A stretch of DNA of 64,000 nt from Micromonospora siamensis (GTDB lineage Bacteria; Actinomycetota; Actinomycetes; Mycobacteriales; Micromonosporaceae). This document shows, piece by piece, positions 1 to 7,772 of this stretch (within the stretch, counting starts at the first letter, position 1; every line of letters starts with the position of its first letter). Made by a program: the position numbers and the translations under genes. Where the stretch lies: NCBI RefSeq assembly GCF_900090305.1, contig NZ_LT607751.1:4216001-4280000 (forward strand). Direction: 5' to 3'. A model generated the notes under the pieces. That model made no database searches and had not been told where the DNA came from. It saw only the letters and a program-made list of their open reading frames with translations.

Positions 1-880
1 CCCGGCCCCACCGGTCCAGTGCGACGGTGCCGGCGGTCCGGCCGACCGTCATGCCGAGCACGAACACGCCGAACACCGCGGCCCCGGCGGCCTCGCTGAG
101 CCCGTACCCGTCGATGAAGGCCACCGCGATCCAGTCGTTGGCGCTGCCCTCGGTGAACCCCATGATCAGCACCAGTACGCCGATGAGCAGGGTGCGCGGC
201 TCCTTCCAGGCGGCCAGCACGCTACGCCGGCCGCTCGGCGCCGGGCCCGTGCCGGCCGGGGCCGACGGGGCGGCGGGAAGGAAGAACCGGGCACCGGCCA
301 GCGTGCCGGCCAGCACCACCGCGGCCAGCACCGACAGGTGCACGCCGATCGGCACGCCCAGGCGGGCCGCCCCGGCGCCCAGCGCCGCCCCGGCCACCGT
401 GCCGAGGCTCCAGGCCGCGTGGAAGCGGGGCATCACGGTACGCCCCAGCCGTCGCTCGACCACCGCCCCCTCGACGTTCATCGGCACGTCGCAGGCGCCC
501 GAGCCGTAGCCGACGGCGAACAGGCCCACCGCCACCCCGGCCAGCGAACCGAACAGGCCGGCGGCCAGCCCGACCCCGACCAGCCCCAGGGCCAGCAGGG
601 TGGTCGCCGCGCGTACCGTGCGGGCGGCGCCGAACCGCTGGGTGATCAGGCCGGCGGTGGGCAGGGCCAGCAGCGACCCGCACGACATGGCGAGCAGCAG
701 CAGACCGAGGCGGCCCGGGGTGAGCGCCAGCTCCTCGCGTACCGCCGGGACCCGGGAGAACCAGGAGGCGAGCGCGAACCCGTTGAGCGCGAAGACGACG
801 GCGACGCCGGTGCGGGCGGCGCGGACGCGGCGCGGGGTCAGCTCGGCCGGGTCGATCACCGGCGTGGTGGTGCCACTCAC
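1..880 (-). CDS. MFS transporter, partial (3' end outside window)
   Basis: Inner-membrane transporter of the major facilitator superfamily; the substrate cannot be told. The reading frame runs from a GTG at 880 to the window edge without a stop, giving at least 293 residues. It begins with about 20 polar residues, then a hydrophobic helix (VAVVFALNGFALASWF) and a series of Gly/Ala/Leu-rich membrane segments. A motif resembling the loop 2-3 region (TAGLITQRFGAARTV) and a cytosolic middle loop with a Pro-Ala run (about residues 205-220) fit the fold. GAGGGAGGGG lies 8-10 bases upstream of the GTG and decides the start. The upstream region holds an inverted repeat (904-926), a possible LacI-family operator (951-964) and, beyond it, a LacI fragment, so control by a sugar-type regulator is plausible. 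Several long overlapping frames on the plus strand here are only GC-rich shadows. Confidence 0.82.
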   Translation of the reverse strand, partial: MSGTTTPVIDPAELTPRRVRAARTGVAVVFALNGFALASWFSRVPAVREELALTPGRLGLLLLAMSCGSLLALPTAGLITQRFGAARTVRAATTLLALGLVGVGLAAGLFGSLAGVAVGLFAVGYGSGACDVPMNVEGAVVERRLGRTVMPRFHAAWSLGTVAGAALGAGAARLGVPIGVHLSVLAAVVLAGTLAGARFFLPAAPSAPAGTGPAPSGRRSVLAAWKEPRTLLIGVLVLIMGFTEGSANDWIAVAFIDGYGLSEAAGAAVFGVFVLGMTVGRTAGTVALDRWGR

Positions 881-903
881 AGGGCCCGTTTCCCCTCCCT
901 CAG

Positions 904-926
904 GTCCAGGCCGGACGGGCCTGGAC
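904..926. promoter_or_regulatory. inverted repeat upstream of MFS gene
   Basis: Nine-base arms (904-912 and 918-926) are exact reverse complements around a five-base spacer. It sits 24 bases before the GTG of the transporter, where it could be an operator or form a hairpin in the leader RNA. No regulator can be assigned. Confidence 0.4.
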
Positions 927-950
927 GGTGTCTGGGCACAATCCCACACC

Positions 951-964
951 TGAGAGCGTTACCA
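951..964. promoter_or_regulatory. possible LacI-family operator
   Basis: TGAGAGCGTTACCA has the central CG and the flanking TG...CA typical of LacI-family sites of actinobacteria, although the two halves are not perfect complements. It lies between the transporter gene and the relic of a LacI-family regulator, which is the main support. Confidence 0.3.
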
Positions 965-1012
965 CTTCAAACCGGCCTCCGCCCCTTACCGCCGGGGCCG
1001 CGTCACCGGCGC

Positions 1013-1288
1013 ATGATGCCAGGGTGGGCCGGGCGGGCGCCGGCCGACCCGACCGCGCTGGGCGTGCTGTCCGGGCCGCGCGGGCTGGGGGTCGAGGTGC
1101 CCGGGGACGTGGCGGTGGCCGGCTTCGACGACATTCCCCTCGCGGCGCTCAGCACTCCGGCGCTGACGACGGCCAGCCATCCGGTGGGCCGGATCGCCGC
1201 CGCGGCGGCCACCGCGGTCGCCGAACGGAGGACAGCCGGACCGGTCACCACCTTCCCGTCGACGCTGGTCCCCAGGGAGAGCGCCTGA
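1013..1288 (+). pseudogene. C-terminal fragment of a LacI-family regulator
   Basis: The plus frame ending at 1288 encodes about 80 residues that match the last part of the LacI/GalR ligand-binding domain: LGVEVPGDVAVAGFDDIPLA, then ALTTASHPVGRIAAAA and a final TFPSTLVPRES. These are the family hallmark VAVxGFDDI strand and the closing LVxRES strand. The helix-turn-helix and most of the sugar-binding domain are absent; the 50 bases before 1013 show no trace of them. A full member has about 330 residues, so this is a deletion relic and probably not expressed as a working repressor. It sits divergent from the MFS gene, as an intact regulator of that gene would. Confidence 0.7.
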
Positions 1289-1356
1289 TCGCCGGTTAAC
1301 CCCTGGTGGACGGGGTAGACGCCCGGGACGGCCGCCTGCCCGAGGAGAAGCCCGAC

Positions 1357-2082
1357 GTGTCCGAGCCCGCGCCACCGCACCGGCAACCGGAGGAGAACCC
1401 CCGGCACGGGCGGCTGACCGCCCGCCCGGTGCCGCCGGTGACCACGGGCGGTTCGGGCCGCACGCCGCTGACCGGCCCGGACGGCGAGGCGCTGGGGCTG
1501 GCGTACGCGCCCGCCGGCACCGCCGGGCGGCCGCTGCGGCTGGTGCTGCTGCTGCACGGCGCCGGGGGCACCGCCGAGCAGGGCCTGGACCTGCTGTTGC
1601 CGCTGGCCGACCGGCACCGGCTGCTGCTGGTCGCGCCGCAGGCGGTGGCCAGCAGCTGGGACCTCGTCGTGGAGGGCTTCGGCCCGGACGTACGCCGGAT
1701 CGACCTGCTGATGGCCGCCGCGTTCCAGGCCTGGCCGGTGGAGTGCGTGGTCGCCGGTGGCTTCTCCGACGGCGCGTCGTACGCGCTCAGCCTCGGCCTG
1801 ACCAACGGTGACCTGTTCGCCGCGGTGCTGGCCTTCTCCCCCGGTTTCGCCGCGCCGATGGTGACCCACGGCCGGCCCCGGGTCTTCGTCTCGCACGGCA
1901 CCGGTGACCAGGTGCTGCCGGTGGACGTGTGCAGCCGTCGGCTGGTGCCGCGACTGAACACGCTCGGCTACCAGGTCGACTATCACGAGTTCGACGGGGG
2001 GCACGAGGTGCCGACGCCGATCCGGCAGCACGCGGTGGAGTGGCTCTCCAGCGTCGCCGGCCGGCGCACCCGGCTGCGCTGA
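1357..2082 (+). CDS. alpha/beta hydrolase, phospholipase/carboxylesterase type
   Basis: Cytoplasmic serine hydrolase of the carboxylesterase/phospholipase group (substrate unknown). LVLLLHGAGG supplies the oxyanion-hole loop, GFSDG the nucleophile elbow, SHGTGDQVLP the acidic residue region and GGHEVP the catalytic histidine, in the canonical order and spacing. The product is about 241 residues, near the usual 210-230 plus a Pro-rich polar N-terminus. A longer frame begins at 1306, but the GTG at 1357 has CGAGGAGAAG eight bases upstream and is preferred. The gene ends 20 bases before the convergent FUSC-type gene; the preceding plus-strand sequence is the LacI relic. No signal peptide is visible. 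Confidence 0.8.
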   Translation: MSEPAPPHRQPEENPRHGRLTARPVPPVTTGGSGRTPLTGPDGEALGLAYAPAGTAGRPLRLVLLLHGAGGTAEQGLDLLLPLADRHRLLLVAPQAVASSWDLVVEGFGPDVRRIDLLMAAAFQAWPVECVVAGGFSDGASYALSLGLTNGDLFAAVLAFSPGFAAPMVTHGRPRVFVSHGTGDQVLPVDVCSRRLVPRLNTLGYQVDYHEFDGGHEVPTPIRQHAVEWLSSVAGRRTRLR

Positions 2083-2102
2083 GCCGGCCGTCACCGCGCC
2101 GG

Positions 2103-3227
2103 TCAGCGCACCGGCAGGCCGATCGCCTCGTCGACCCGGTCCAGCACGGCCGCGTCGTCGTCGCCGCGTACCCCGCGCAGCAGGTCGATGGCGGTGGCCC
2201 GGACCTGACCGATGACCATCGCCAGCGGCAGGGTCGGGCCCGGGGCGTAGAGCCGCCCGGCGGTGCGTACCGCGGTCAGCGCGGCGTCCTCCGCGGCGGC
2301 GGCGTGCCGGTCCGCGACCTCGGCCGGGCCGGTCAGGTCGGCGGCGAAGGCCGCGCCGCCGGCGCGGACGGCCTCGGCCAGCGAGCGGACCGCCGTGCCC
2401 AGGTCGGCGGGGACCGGGGACGGCTGCCGGGTCAGGGTCACCCCGGCCCGGGCCAGCACCCGGACGTTGCGCACCACGTAGTCGATCTGCCGGATGGAGG
2501 CGTCCACCGAGCGCAGCCGGCCGATGTCCCGGCGGCGGCGGACGTGCAGCCGCAGCGCCTCGCCGGCGGCGAGCACCGCGTCCCGCAGTCGCTGCACCGT
2601 CGCGTCGGCCCGGCGGGCCCGGTCCAGGGCGGCGAGCGCGGCGGTCTCGTCGGCGCGGTCCAACGCTCCGGCGACCTCCTCCAGCAGGTCCCCGATCTCG
2701 GCGAAGGTCTGTCGGAGCTGGCCGACCAGCGGGGCCAGCGGCCGGCGGGCGTCGACGAGCTGGCTGGCGGCCAGCGCCACCGCGCCGCCGATCAGGGCGT
2801 CGACGAACCGGAACGGCACCAGCGACTCCGTCGGCGGCGAGACCACCACCAGGTAGAGCGCGGAGACGGCGGCCTGCACCACCGAGACGGTGCTCGCCCC
2901 GATCGCCACCGCCAGGGCCACGGTGAGCAGGATGACGGTGAACACCGTCCAGGTCGTCCGTGGTCCGAGGGCCTGCACCACCAGGTCGGCGACGAGCACC
3001 CCGGCGGCCACCCCGAGGACCACCTCCACGGCCCGCCGCATCCGCTGGCCCCGGGCCTGGCCGAGGACGATCAGCGCGGCGGCCGGCGCGAAGAACGGCT
3101 GCGGGTGGCCGACCAGGCGGGTGGCGAGCAGCCACGCGATCGTCGCGGCCAGGGTCGCCTCGACCACCGGCAGCCAGCCGGCGCGCAGCCGCCGCAGGGC
3201 CGTACGCAGCCAACTCCACCGCGCCAT
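2103..3227 (-). CDS. FUSC/aromatic acid exporter-type membrane protein
   Basis: Inner-membrane protein of the FUSC (fusaric acid resistance/aromatic acid exporter) type, 374 residues. The N-terminal half has paired hydrophobic helices (VVEATLAATIAWLLATRLVG, FFAPAAALIVLG, EVVLGVAAGVLVADLVV, VFTVILLTVALAVAIG) ending in a fifth segment near residue 145. The C-terminal half is a charged helical cytosolic domain rich in Arg and Ala. An upstream in-frame start at 3257 exists, but the ATG at 3227 follows GGGAGGATGCGGCG and gives the natural MARWSWLR start. It is convergent with the esterase gene and lies 75 bases downstream of the TetR gene on the same strand. Transported substrate unknown; function is from family resemblance only. 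Confidence 0.75.
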   Translation of the reverse strand: MARWSWLRTALRRLRAGWLPVVEATLAATIAWLLATRLVGHPQPFFAPAAALIVLGQARGQRMRRAVEVVLGVAAGVLVADLVVQALGPRTTWTVFTVILLTVALAVAIGASTVSVVQAAVSALYLVVVSPPTESLVPFRFVDALIGGAVALAASQLVDARRPLAPLVGQLRQTFAEIGDLLEEVAGALDRADETAALAALDRARRADATVQRLRDAVLAAGEALRLHVRRRRDIGRLRSVDASIRQIDYVVRNVRVLARAGVTLTRQPSPVPADLGTAVRSLAEAVRAGGAAFAADLTGPAEVADRHAAAAEDAALTAVRTAGRLYAPGPTLPLAMVIGQVRATAIDLLRGVRGDDDAAVLDRVDEAIGLPVR

Positions 3228-3302
3228 CGCCGCATCCTCCCGGGTTGATCGACCCACCCAGGGTGCTCCTCGACGGCCCCGGACGCCAGCGCGACGGCCC
3301 GG

Positions 3303-3950
3303 TCAGACACCGGTGAAGCCGCGCAACGCCGCGCGTACGGCGGCGCGCAGGTCGTACCGGCTCTGCGGGCTGCCCGGCGGCGGGGCGTCCAGGGCGCCCG
3401 CGCCGACCAGCCGGTCGAAGAGCAGCCCGTCGACGAACGCGACGAACTGGTCGCCCTGCCGTCGGGGATCCGGCGCACCGGCCCGGGAGAGCAGGTCCCG
3501 GGCCTGCACGCGGAGCACCGTGCCGTGGTCGAGGATGCGGCGCAGGTCCGGCCGGTGCACCGCTTCGAGCAGGCAGGCGTACCGGGCGAGGGTGCGGTCG
3601 CGGCCGACGGTCAGCCAGCGGTCGAGGACCCCGGCGATCCCGGCGGCGAGCCGGTCGAGGTCGGCGGCGCCGAGCCGGTCCGGGAGTTCGGTGGCCCGCG
3701 GGTCGGCGGGGAGTTCCTCGGCGGCGATGTCGGCCCGGTCCAGGTCGGCCAGCCGCTGCACCACCGCCTCGATGAGCGCCTGCCGGGTGCGCAGGTAGGC
3801 CGAGGTGGTGCCGAGCGGCGCGCCGGCGCGGGCGTCGACGGCGCGGTGGGTCAGCGCCCGCATCCCACCCTCGGCGAGCAGGGCGATCGCGGCGTCGGCG
3901 AGCGCCGCCGTCCGGGCCGTCCGACCGGTGCCCCCTGTTCTTGGTGCCAC
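3303..3950 (-). CDS. TetR-family transcriptional regulator
   Basis: DNA-binding repressor of about 215 residues. Residues 10-60 carry the TetR helix-turn-helix pattern (ALADAAIALLAEGGMRALTHRAVDARAGAPLGTTSAYLRTRQALIEAVV). The remainder is a helical ligand-binding domain (LLEAVHRPDLRRIL, DGLLFDRLV). The frame remains open far upstream, but the GTG at 3950 is the first start that leaves the HTH intact and does not run through the divergent gene. The Shine-Dalgarno match is weak, so a leaderless or near-leaderless message is possible. It is divergent from the FAD monooxygenase gene, and the only intergenic DNA is a 49-base stretch with a perfect palindrome, so it most likely represses that gene and itself. 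Confidence 0.87.
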   Translation of the reverse strand: MAPRTGGTGRTARTAALADAAIALLAEGGMRALTHRAVDARAGAPLGTTSAYLRTRQALIEAVVQRLADLDRADIAAEELPADPRATELPDRLGAADLDRLAAGIAGVLDRWLTVGRDRTLARYACLLEAVHRPDLRRILDHGTVLRVQARDLLSRAGAPDPRRQGDQFVAFVDGLLFDRLVGAGALDAPPPGSPQSRYDLRAAVRAALRGFTGV

Positions 3951-3963
3951 GGCGCTAGTATGG

Positions 3964-3983
3964 CCTTCTACAGGTGTAGAAGG
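3964..3983. promoter_or_regulatory. TetR operator palindrome
   Basis: Arms CCTTCTACA and TGTAGAAGG (9 bases) flank a GG centre, a perfect 20-base inverted repeat. It lies exactly between the divergent TetR gene (start 3950) and the monooxygenase gene (start 4000), the classical position for a TetR-type site controlling both. Confidence 0.75.
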
Positions 3984-3999
3984 ACCCGGGGATGGTGCC

Positions 4000-5148
4000 A
4001 TGGCGACCGGACGGGCGATCGTGGTCGGTGGCGGCATCGGGGGTCTCGGCGCGGCGCTGGCGCTGCTGCGCCACGGCTGGCAGGTCACCGTGCTGGAGCG
4101 GGCCGCCGAGGCGCAGGAGATCGGCGCCGGGCTCTCCCTGATGGCCAACGGCCTGCGCGCCCTCGACGCGCTCGGGGTCGGCGCCGCCGTGCGCTCCCAC
4201 GGCCGGTCCGGTCCCGCCGGTGGCCTGCGCGACCGGACCGGACGGTGGCTGTCCCGGGTTCCCGGGGCGGAGCTGGAACGGACGTTGGGCACCGGCGCGG
4301 TCGGCATCCACCGGGCCGAACTGCACGCCGTCCTGCGTGCCACGCTGCCGGCCGACGCGCTGGTCACCGACGCGCGGGTCACCGACGTCGACCCGGACGC
4401 CGGCGAGGTGCACTACCGCGCCGCCGACACCGTCCGGGGTGACCTGGTGGTCGGCGCCGACGGCCTGCGCAGCGTGCTGCGCGCCCGGCTGTGGCCGGAC
4501 CTTCCGCCCCCGGTGTACGCCGGCTCCACCACCTGGCGGGCCGTGCTGGCCTGGCCACACCCGCTGCCGACGGCGGTCACCTGGGATCCGGGTGCCGAGT
4601 TCGGCATCGTGCCGATGGACGACGGGCGGGTCTACTGGTACGCCGCCGTGACCGCCCCGCCCGGCGGACACGAGCCGGACGAGCGAGGCGCCGTGCTGGA
4701 CCGGTTCGGGTCCTGGCACGAACCGATCCCGTCGCTGGTCGCCGCCACCCCACCGGAGGCCGTGCTGAGGCACGACATCCACCACCTCGCCACGCCACTG
4801 CCGTCGTACGTCCGGAGGCGGGTGGCGCTGCTCGGCGACGCGGCCCACGCGATGACCCCGTACCTGGGGCAGGGCGCCCAACTGGCGTTGGAGGACGCGG
4901 TGACGCTGGGCGCGGCGTGCGCCGCCGGACCGGCCGACCTGCCGGCCGCGCTGGCCGCCTACGACCGGCAGCGACGACCGCGTACCCAGGAGGTGGCCCG
5001 CGCGTCGCTGCGCGCCGGCCGGTACGGCCAGCAGCTGCGCAACCCCGTCGCCGTGGCGGCCCGCGACACCCTCCTGCGGCTCACCCCGGCCCGGATGGCG
5101 CTGCGGGCGATGGCCCGGTACGCGGACTGGACACCTCCGACAGCCTGA
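4000..5148 (+). CDS. FAD-dependent monooxygenase (PHBH-like group A)
   Basis: Flavoprotein hydroxylase, 382 residues, expected to use NAD(P)H and oxygen to hydroxylate a small aromatic compound. The N-terminal Rossmann motif is IVVGGGIGGLGAALALLRHG followed by the acidic strand end VLERAAEAQEIGAG. The DG motif appears as GDLVVGADGLRSVLR (about 148-162) and the second FAD motif as RVALLGDAAHAMTPYLGQGAQLALEDA (about 275-301). These are the three signatures of the family. The ATG at 4000 sits after GGGGATGG; upstream in-frame codons belong to the operator region. It is divergent from the TetR gene across a shared palindrome, so it is probably induced by the regulator's ligand, which may be its substrate. 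Confidence 0.9.
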   Translation: MATGRAIVVGGGIGGLGAALALLRHGWQVTVLERAAEAQEIGAGLSLMANGLRALDALGVGAAVRSHGRSGPAGGLRDRTGRWLSRVPGAELERTLGTGAVGIHRAELHAVLRATLPADALVTDARVTDVDPDAGEVHYRAADTVRGDLVVGADGLRSVLRARLWPDLPPPVYAGSTTWRAVLAWPHPLPTAVTWDPGAEFGIVPMDDGRVYWYAAVTAPPGGHEPDERGAVLDRFGSWHEPIPSLVAATPPEAVLRHDIHHLATPLPSYVRRRVALLGDAAHAMTPYLGQGAQLALEDAVTLGAACAAGPADLPAALAAYDRQRRPRTQEVARASLRAGRYGQQLRNPVAVAARDTLLRLTPARMALRAMARYADWTPPTA

Positions 5149-5255
5149 TCCACCACCGCGCGACCGGTCCGCGGGACCACGGCAGCCGGCCCGGCCTGGC
5201 AGCATGACCGGCGAGGGCGCTCCGATCGGGTGCGGCCCTGGCACGGGAGGCCGCG

Positions 5256-5786
5256 ATGGAACCCACCCACGACGACGACCGGTACGACCGCACGATCGCC
5301 CGCTGGCGGGCCGCCGCGGAGCGGGCCGACGTCGCCGAGGCGGTGCGCTGCCTGGCCCCCGACGTCGAGGTGATCTCCCCGCTGACCGCCCGGTTCCGCT
5401 TCCACGGCCCGGCCCAGGTGGGCGACATGCTGGCCGCCGCCTACGAGGTGATCGACGGCATCCGCTTCCACACCGCCGTCGGCGCCGGCGACACCCGGGC
5501 GCTGTTGTTCCACGGCACGGTCGACGGCCAGCAGGTCGAGGAGGCGCAGCTGATCCGGTTGGACGCCGCCGGGCTGATCCGGGAGCTAACCCTCTTCGGC
5601 CGGCCGCTGCCGGCGCTCACCGCGGTGATGCGGCGGCTCGGGCCGCCCCTGCTGCGCCGGCAGGGCCGCCCCGGGCTCGCCCGGTTCGTGGCCGTGGCCA
5701 CCCGGCCGCTGGCCACGATGACCCGGGTCGGCGACCGGCGGGTGGTGCCGTTGGGCGACCCGGCGCGAGGCCGCCGGGCGGGCTGA
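5256..5786 (+). CDS. NTF2/SnoaL-like protein
   Basis: Small cytoplasmic protein of 176 residues with an NTF2-like (SnoaL-type) alpha+beta cone signature: RWRAAAERADVAEAVRCLAPDVEVISPLTARFRFHGPAQV, then a segment GIRFHTAVGAGDTRALLFHGTVDGQQVEEAQLIRLDAAGLIRELTLFGRPLP. Members may be enzymes or ligand-binding proteins, so no reaction is assigned. The C-terminal 50 residues are Arg-rich and outside the usual fold. The start has GGGAGG eight bases upstream. It follows the monooxygenase by 107 bases on the same strand and precedes the deazaflavin reductase by 87. Confidence 0.7.
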   Translation: MEPTHDDDRYDRTIARWRAAAERADVAEAVRCLAPDVEVISPLTARFRFHGPAQVGDMLAAAYEVIDGIRFHTAVGAGDTRALLFHGTVDGQQVEEAQLIRLDAAGLIRELTLFGRPLPALTAVMRRLGPPLLRRQGRPGLARFVAVATRPLATMTRVGDRRVVPLGDPARGRRAG

Positions 5787-5873
5787 CCGGCCCGCGAGAC
5801 GGGCCCCCCGGCCCTGCCGCCACCTGCGCTCCCGCGGTCCGATGGAGGGGCGGTCGGCAGAGGGAGGGTCACG

Positions 5874-6401
5874 ATGGACACCAGCAGCGCCGGTGGGCTC
5901 ACCGGCCGGCACCGGCGGTGGATGTACCGGGGCGGCCGGCCGAACTGGCTCGCCCGGTTGATGAACCGGTTCGCCGCCCGGCAGTTCTCGGTCGGGCTGG
6001 CACCGCCGAACTGGATGACACTGGAGGTGCCCGGCCGCCGCACCGGCCGGACCGTCGAGGTTCCCGTGGTTGTCGCGGACCACGAGGGCGAGCAGTTCCT
6101 GGTCTCGATGCTCGGCGAGGACGCGAACTGGGTCCGCAACGTGCGGGCCGCCGGTGGCCGGGCGGTGCTGCGGCACGGCCGCCGGGAGCAGGTCCGCCTC
6201 GACGAGGTGCCGGTCGCCCAGCGGGCCCCGATCCTGCGGCGCTACCTCGCCCTCGCCCCGGGTGCCCGGGCACACCTGCCGGTGGACCGGCACGCCCCGG
6301 TCACCGAGTTCGCGGCGATCGCCGCCCGCTTCCCGGTCTTCCGGATCACCCCGGACCCGAGGCCGCCCGACCCGCCGGCCGGCGGCGCGGAGGCACACTG
6401 A
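5874..6401 (+). CDS. F420/deazaflavin-dependent nitroreductase-family protein (DUF385)
   Basis: Split-barrel flavin/deazaflavin reductase of the DUF385/Ddn family, 175 residues. The signature is seen in WMTLEVPGRRTGRTVEVPVVVADHEGEQFLVSMLGEDANWVRNVRAAGGRAVLRHG: the GRxTGxxR/V strand, the SxxGxxxNWVxN loop that touches the F420 phosphate and the GGxAxLRxG strand. The N-terminus is basic (RHRRWMYRGGRPN) as in the family. A strong GAGGGAGGG lies before the ATG. It is followed after 23 bases by a membrane protein gene and probably co-transcribed with it. The family is typical of actinobacteria that make coenzyme F420; the substrate is unknown. Confidence 0.87.
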   Translation: MDTSSAGGLTGRHRRWMYRGGRPNWLARLMNRFAARQFSVGLAPPNWMTLEVPGRRTGRTVEVPVVVADHEGEQFLVSMLGEDANWVRNVRAAGGRAVLRHGRREQVRLDEVPVAQRAPILRRYLALAPGARAHLPVDRHAPVTEFAAIAARFPVFRITPDPRPPDPPAGGAEAH

Positions 6402-6424
6402 CGGTCAGCCTGGAGGTGATCCCC

Positions 6425-7033
6425 GTGGTCTTCGGCATCCTCAGCGCGGTCGTGCACGTCCTGGCCGGCGCCCTGCTCGGCGCGGCGGCCGGTGGCGGGC
6501 CGGGGCTGGCGGTGGGCGCCGTCGCCGGGCTGCTGCTCGGCGTGCCCTTCGGCTGGGCGGTGGCCACCACCGGCGCGTACCGGCCGGACGTGCGGGGCGT
6601 GCTGCTCTTCGCCGTCGACCACACCTGGAGCCTGCCGAACACCGTGCTCGGCGCCGCGTTCCTCACCGGGCACCTGACCGCCGGTCACCGGCTGGACCGG
6701 AACACCTGCCGGCACCGGGGGCGGATCAACCTGGTCGAGGGCGTCTGGCCCCGGTACGCCACCACCCTCGGCACGGTCTGCGCGGGCGCGTCACCCGGCA
6801 CCCAGCGGCACGAGGACGTGCACGTCCTCCAGGCCCGGCTGCTCGGCCCGCTCTACCTGCCGCTGGTGGCCGCGAACTGGGTGCTGTTCACCGTCGTCCC
6901 GGTCTGGCTGCTCTGGCACGACCACGCCAACGCCCCGATCGACCGGTTCCGCCGGTACTTCGAGGTGGGCGTCTATCCGCACACCTGGCACGAGGCCATC
7001 GCGTACCGGGTGCAGGGCCGGCCACCGCAGTGA
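6425..7033 (+). CDS. membrane protein with conserved HEDVHVLQ motif, unknown function
   Basis: Protein of 202 residues. Residues 1-50 form two hydrophobic, glycine-rich helices (VVFGILSAVVHVLAGALLGAA, GLAVGAVAGLLLGVPFGWAVA). A soluble part follows, containing HRLDRNTCRHRGRINLVEG and QRHEDVHVLQARLLGPLY, then another hydrophobic segment (LYLPLVAANWVLFTVVPVWLLW). The His/Glu cluster in the HEDVH element could bind metal, but no recognised catalytic family is claimed. The GTG at 6425 is chosen because GGAGGTGAT, almost the full anti-16S match, immediately precedes it. It follows the DUF385 gene by 23 bases. The long frame upstream is a shadow. Confidence 0.72.
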   Translation: MVFGILSAVVHVLAGALLGAAAGGGPGLAVGAVAGLLLGVPFGWAVATTGAYRPDVRGVLLFAVDHTWSLPNTVLGAAFLTGHLTAGHRLDRNTCRHRGRINLVEGVWPRYATTLGTVCAGASPGTQRHEDVHVLQARLLGPLYLPLVAANWVLFTVVPVWLLWHDHANAPIDRFRRYFEVGVYPHTWHEAIAYRVQGRPPQ

Positions 7034-7121
7034 CGCCCGCGGCGGGCACGAACCAGACCGGGGTCGGACGCGGGGAGCCGTCGCGCCGTAACGTGCACAA
7101 CCGCGACGGAAGGAGACGACC

Positions 7122-7763
7122 ATGGGTGACGAGCTGACCGACATCCTGGACGCGGCGGCGGACGGGCACTTTCCCCCACCGGACGGCGGGGTCAGCGTGG
7201 TCCCGCAGCCGAGCCGCCGCGACGCCGGAGTGGTCGCCTTCACCGCCCACGCCGTGGTCTTCACCGACGAGGACCCGCGGTGGGTCCACCACACCCTGGC
7301 CGGTCTCGCCTGCGATCCGCTGGCGGCCGCGATGAATCCGGTCTTCCTGGGCGCCCTGCTCGAGCGCACCCGGCGGTCGATGGACACGATCGATCTCCTG
7401 ACCGTCGCCGCCCCGCTCGCCGGTCCGCCGCCGCTGGAGTTGACCGAGCTGACCGACGCTGATCATCCGCGGGTGGCCCGAGCACGTCGGCGGCGTTCCG
7501 ACGTCCGGGTCTGGGCGGCCGACGGTGGAGTCGTCGTTCTCGGCCGAGGCGTCGCGGACCGTTGGGAGACCGCGATCGAGGTCGACGAGGCATGCCGACA
7601 CCGGGGGCTGGGACGGGCACTGGCGACGGCCGCTCGGCACCTGGTGCCCGACGGTCAGCCGGTCTGGGCCCAGCAGGCCGCCGGCAACGCGCGCAGCGTA
7701 CGCGCCTTCCAGGCGGCCGGGTTCCGCCCGGTGGGAGCCGAGGCGCTCCTGCTCGAGAGGTAG
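7122..7763 (+). CDS. GNAT-family N-acetyltransferase
   Basis: Predicted acetyl-CoA-dependent acetyltransferase, 213 residues. The GNAT core is at the C-terminus: WETAIEVDEACRHRGLGRALATAARHL contains motif A with the RxxGxG/A pyrophosphate loop, and NARSVRAFQAAGFRPVG is motif B. The N-terminal half is an unrecognised alpha+beta region with a hydrophobic WVHHTLAGLACDPLAAAMNPVFLGALLE stretch. The start has GAAGGAGA seven bases upstream. Its stop is nine bases from the stop of the convergent DedA gene. Confidence 0.82.
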   Translation: MGDELTDILDAAADGHFPPPDGGVSVVPQPSRRDAGVVAFTAHAVVFTDEDPRWVHHTLAGLACDPLAAAMNPVFLGALLERTRRSMDTIDLLTVAAPLAGPPPLELTELTDADHPRVARARRRRSDVRVWAADGGVVVLGRGVADRWETAIEVDEACRHRGLGRALATAARHLVPDGQPVWAQQAAGNARSVRAFQAAGFRPVGAEALLLER

Positions 7764-7772
7764 GCGGCACGG

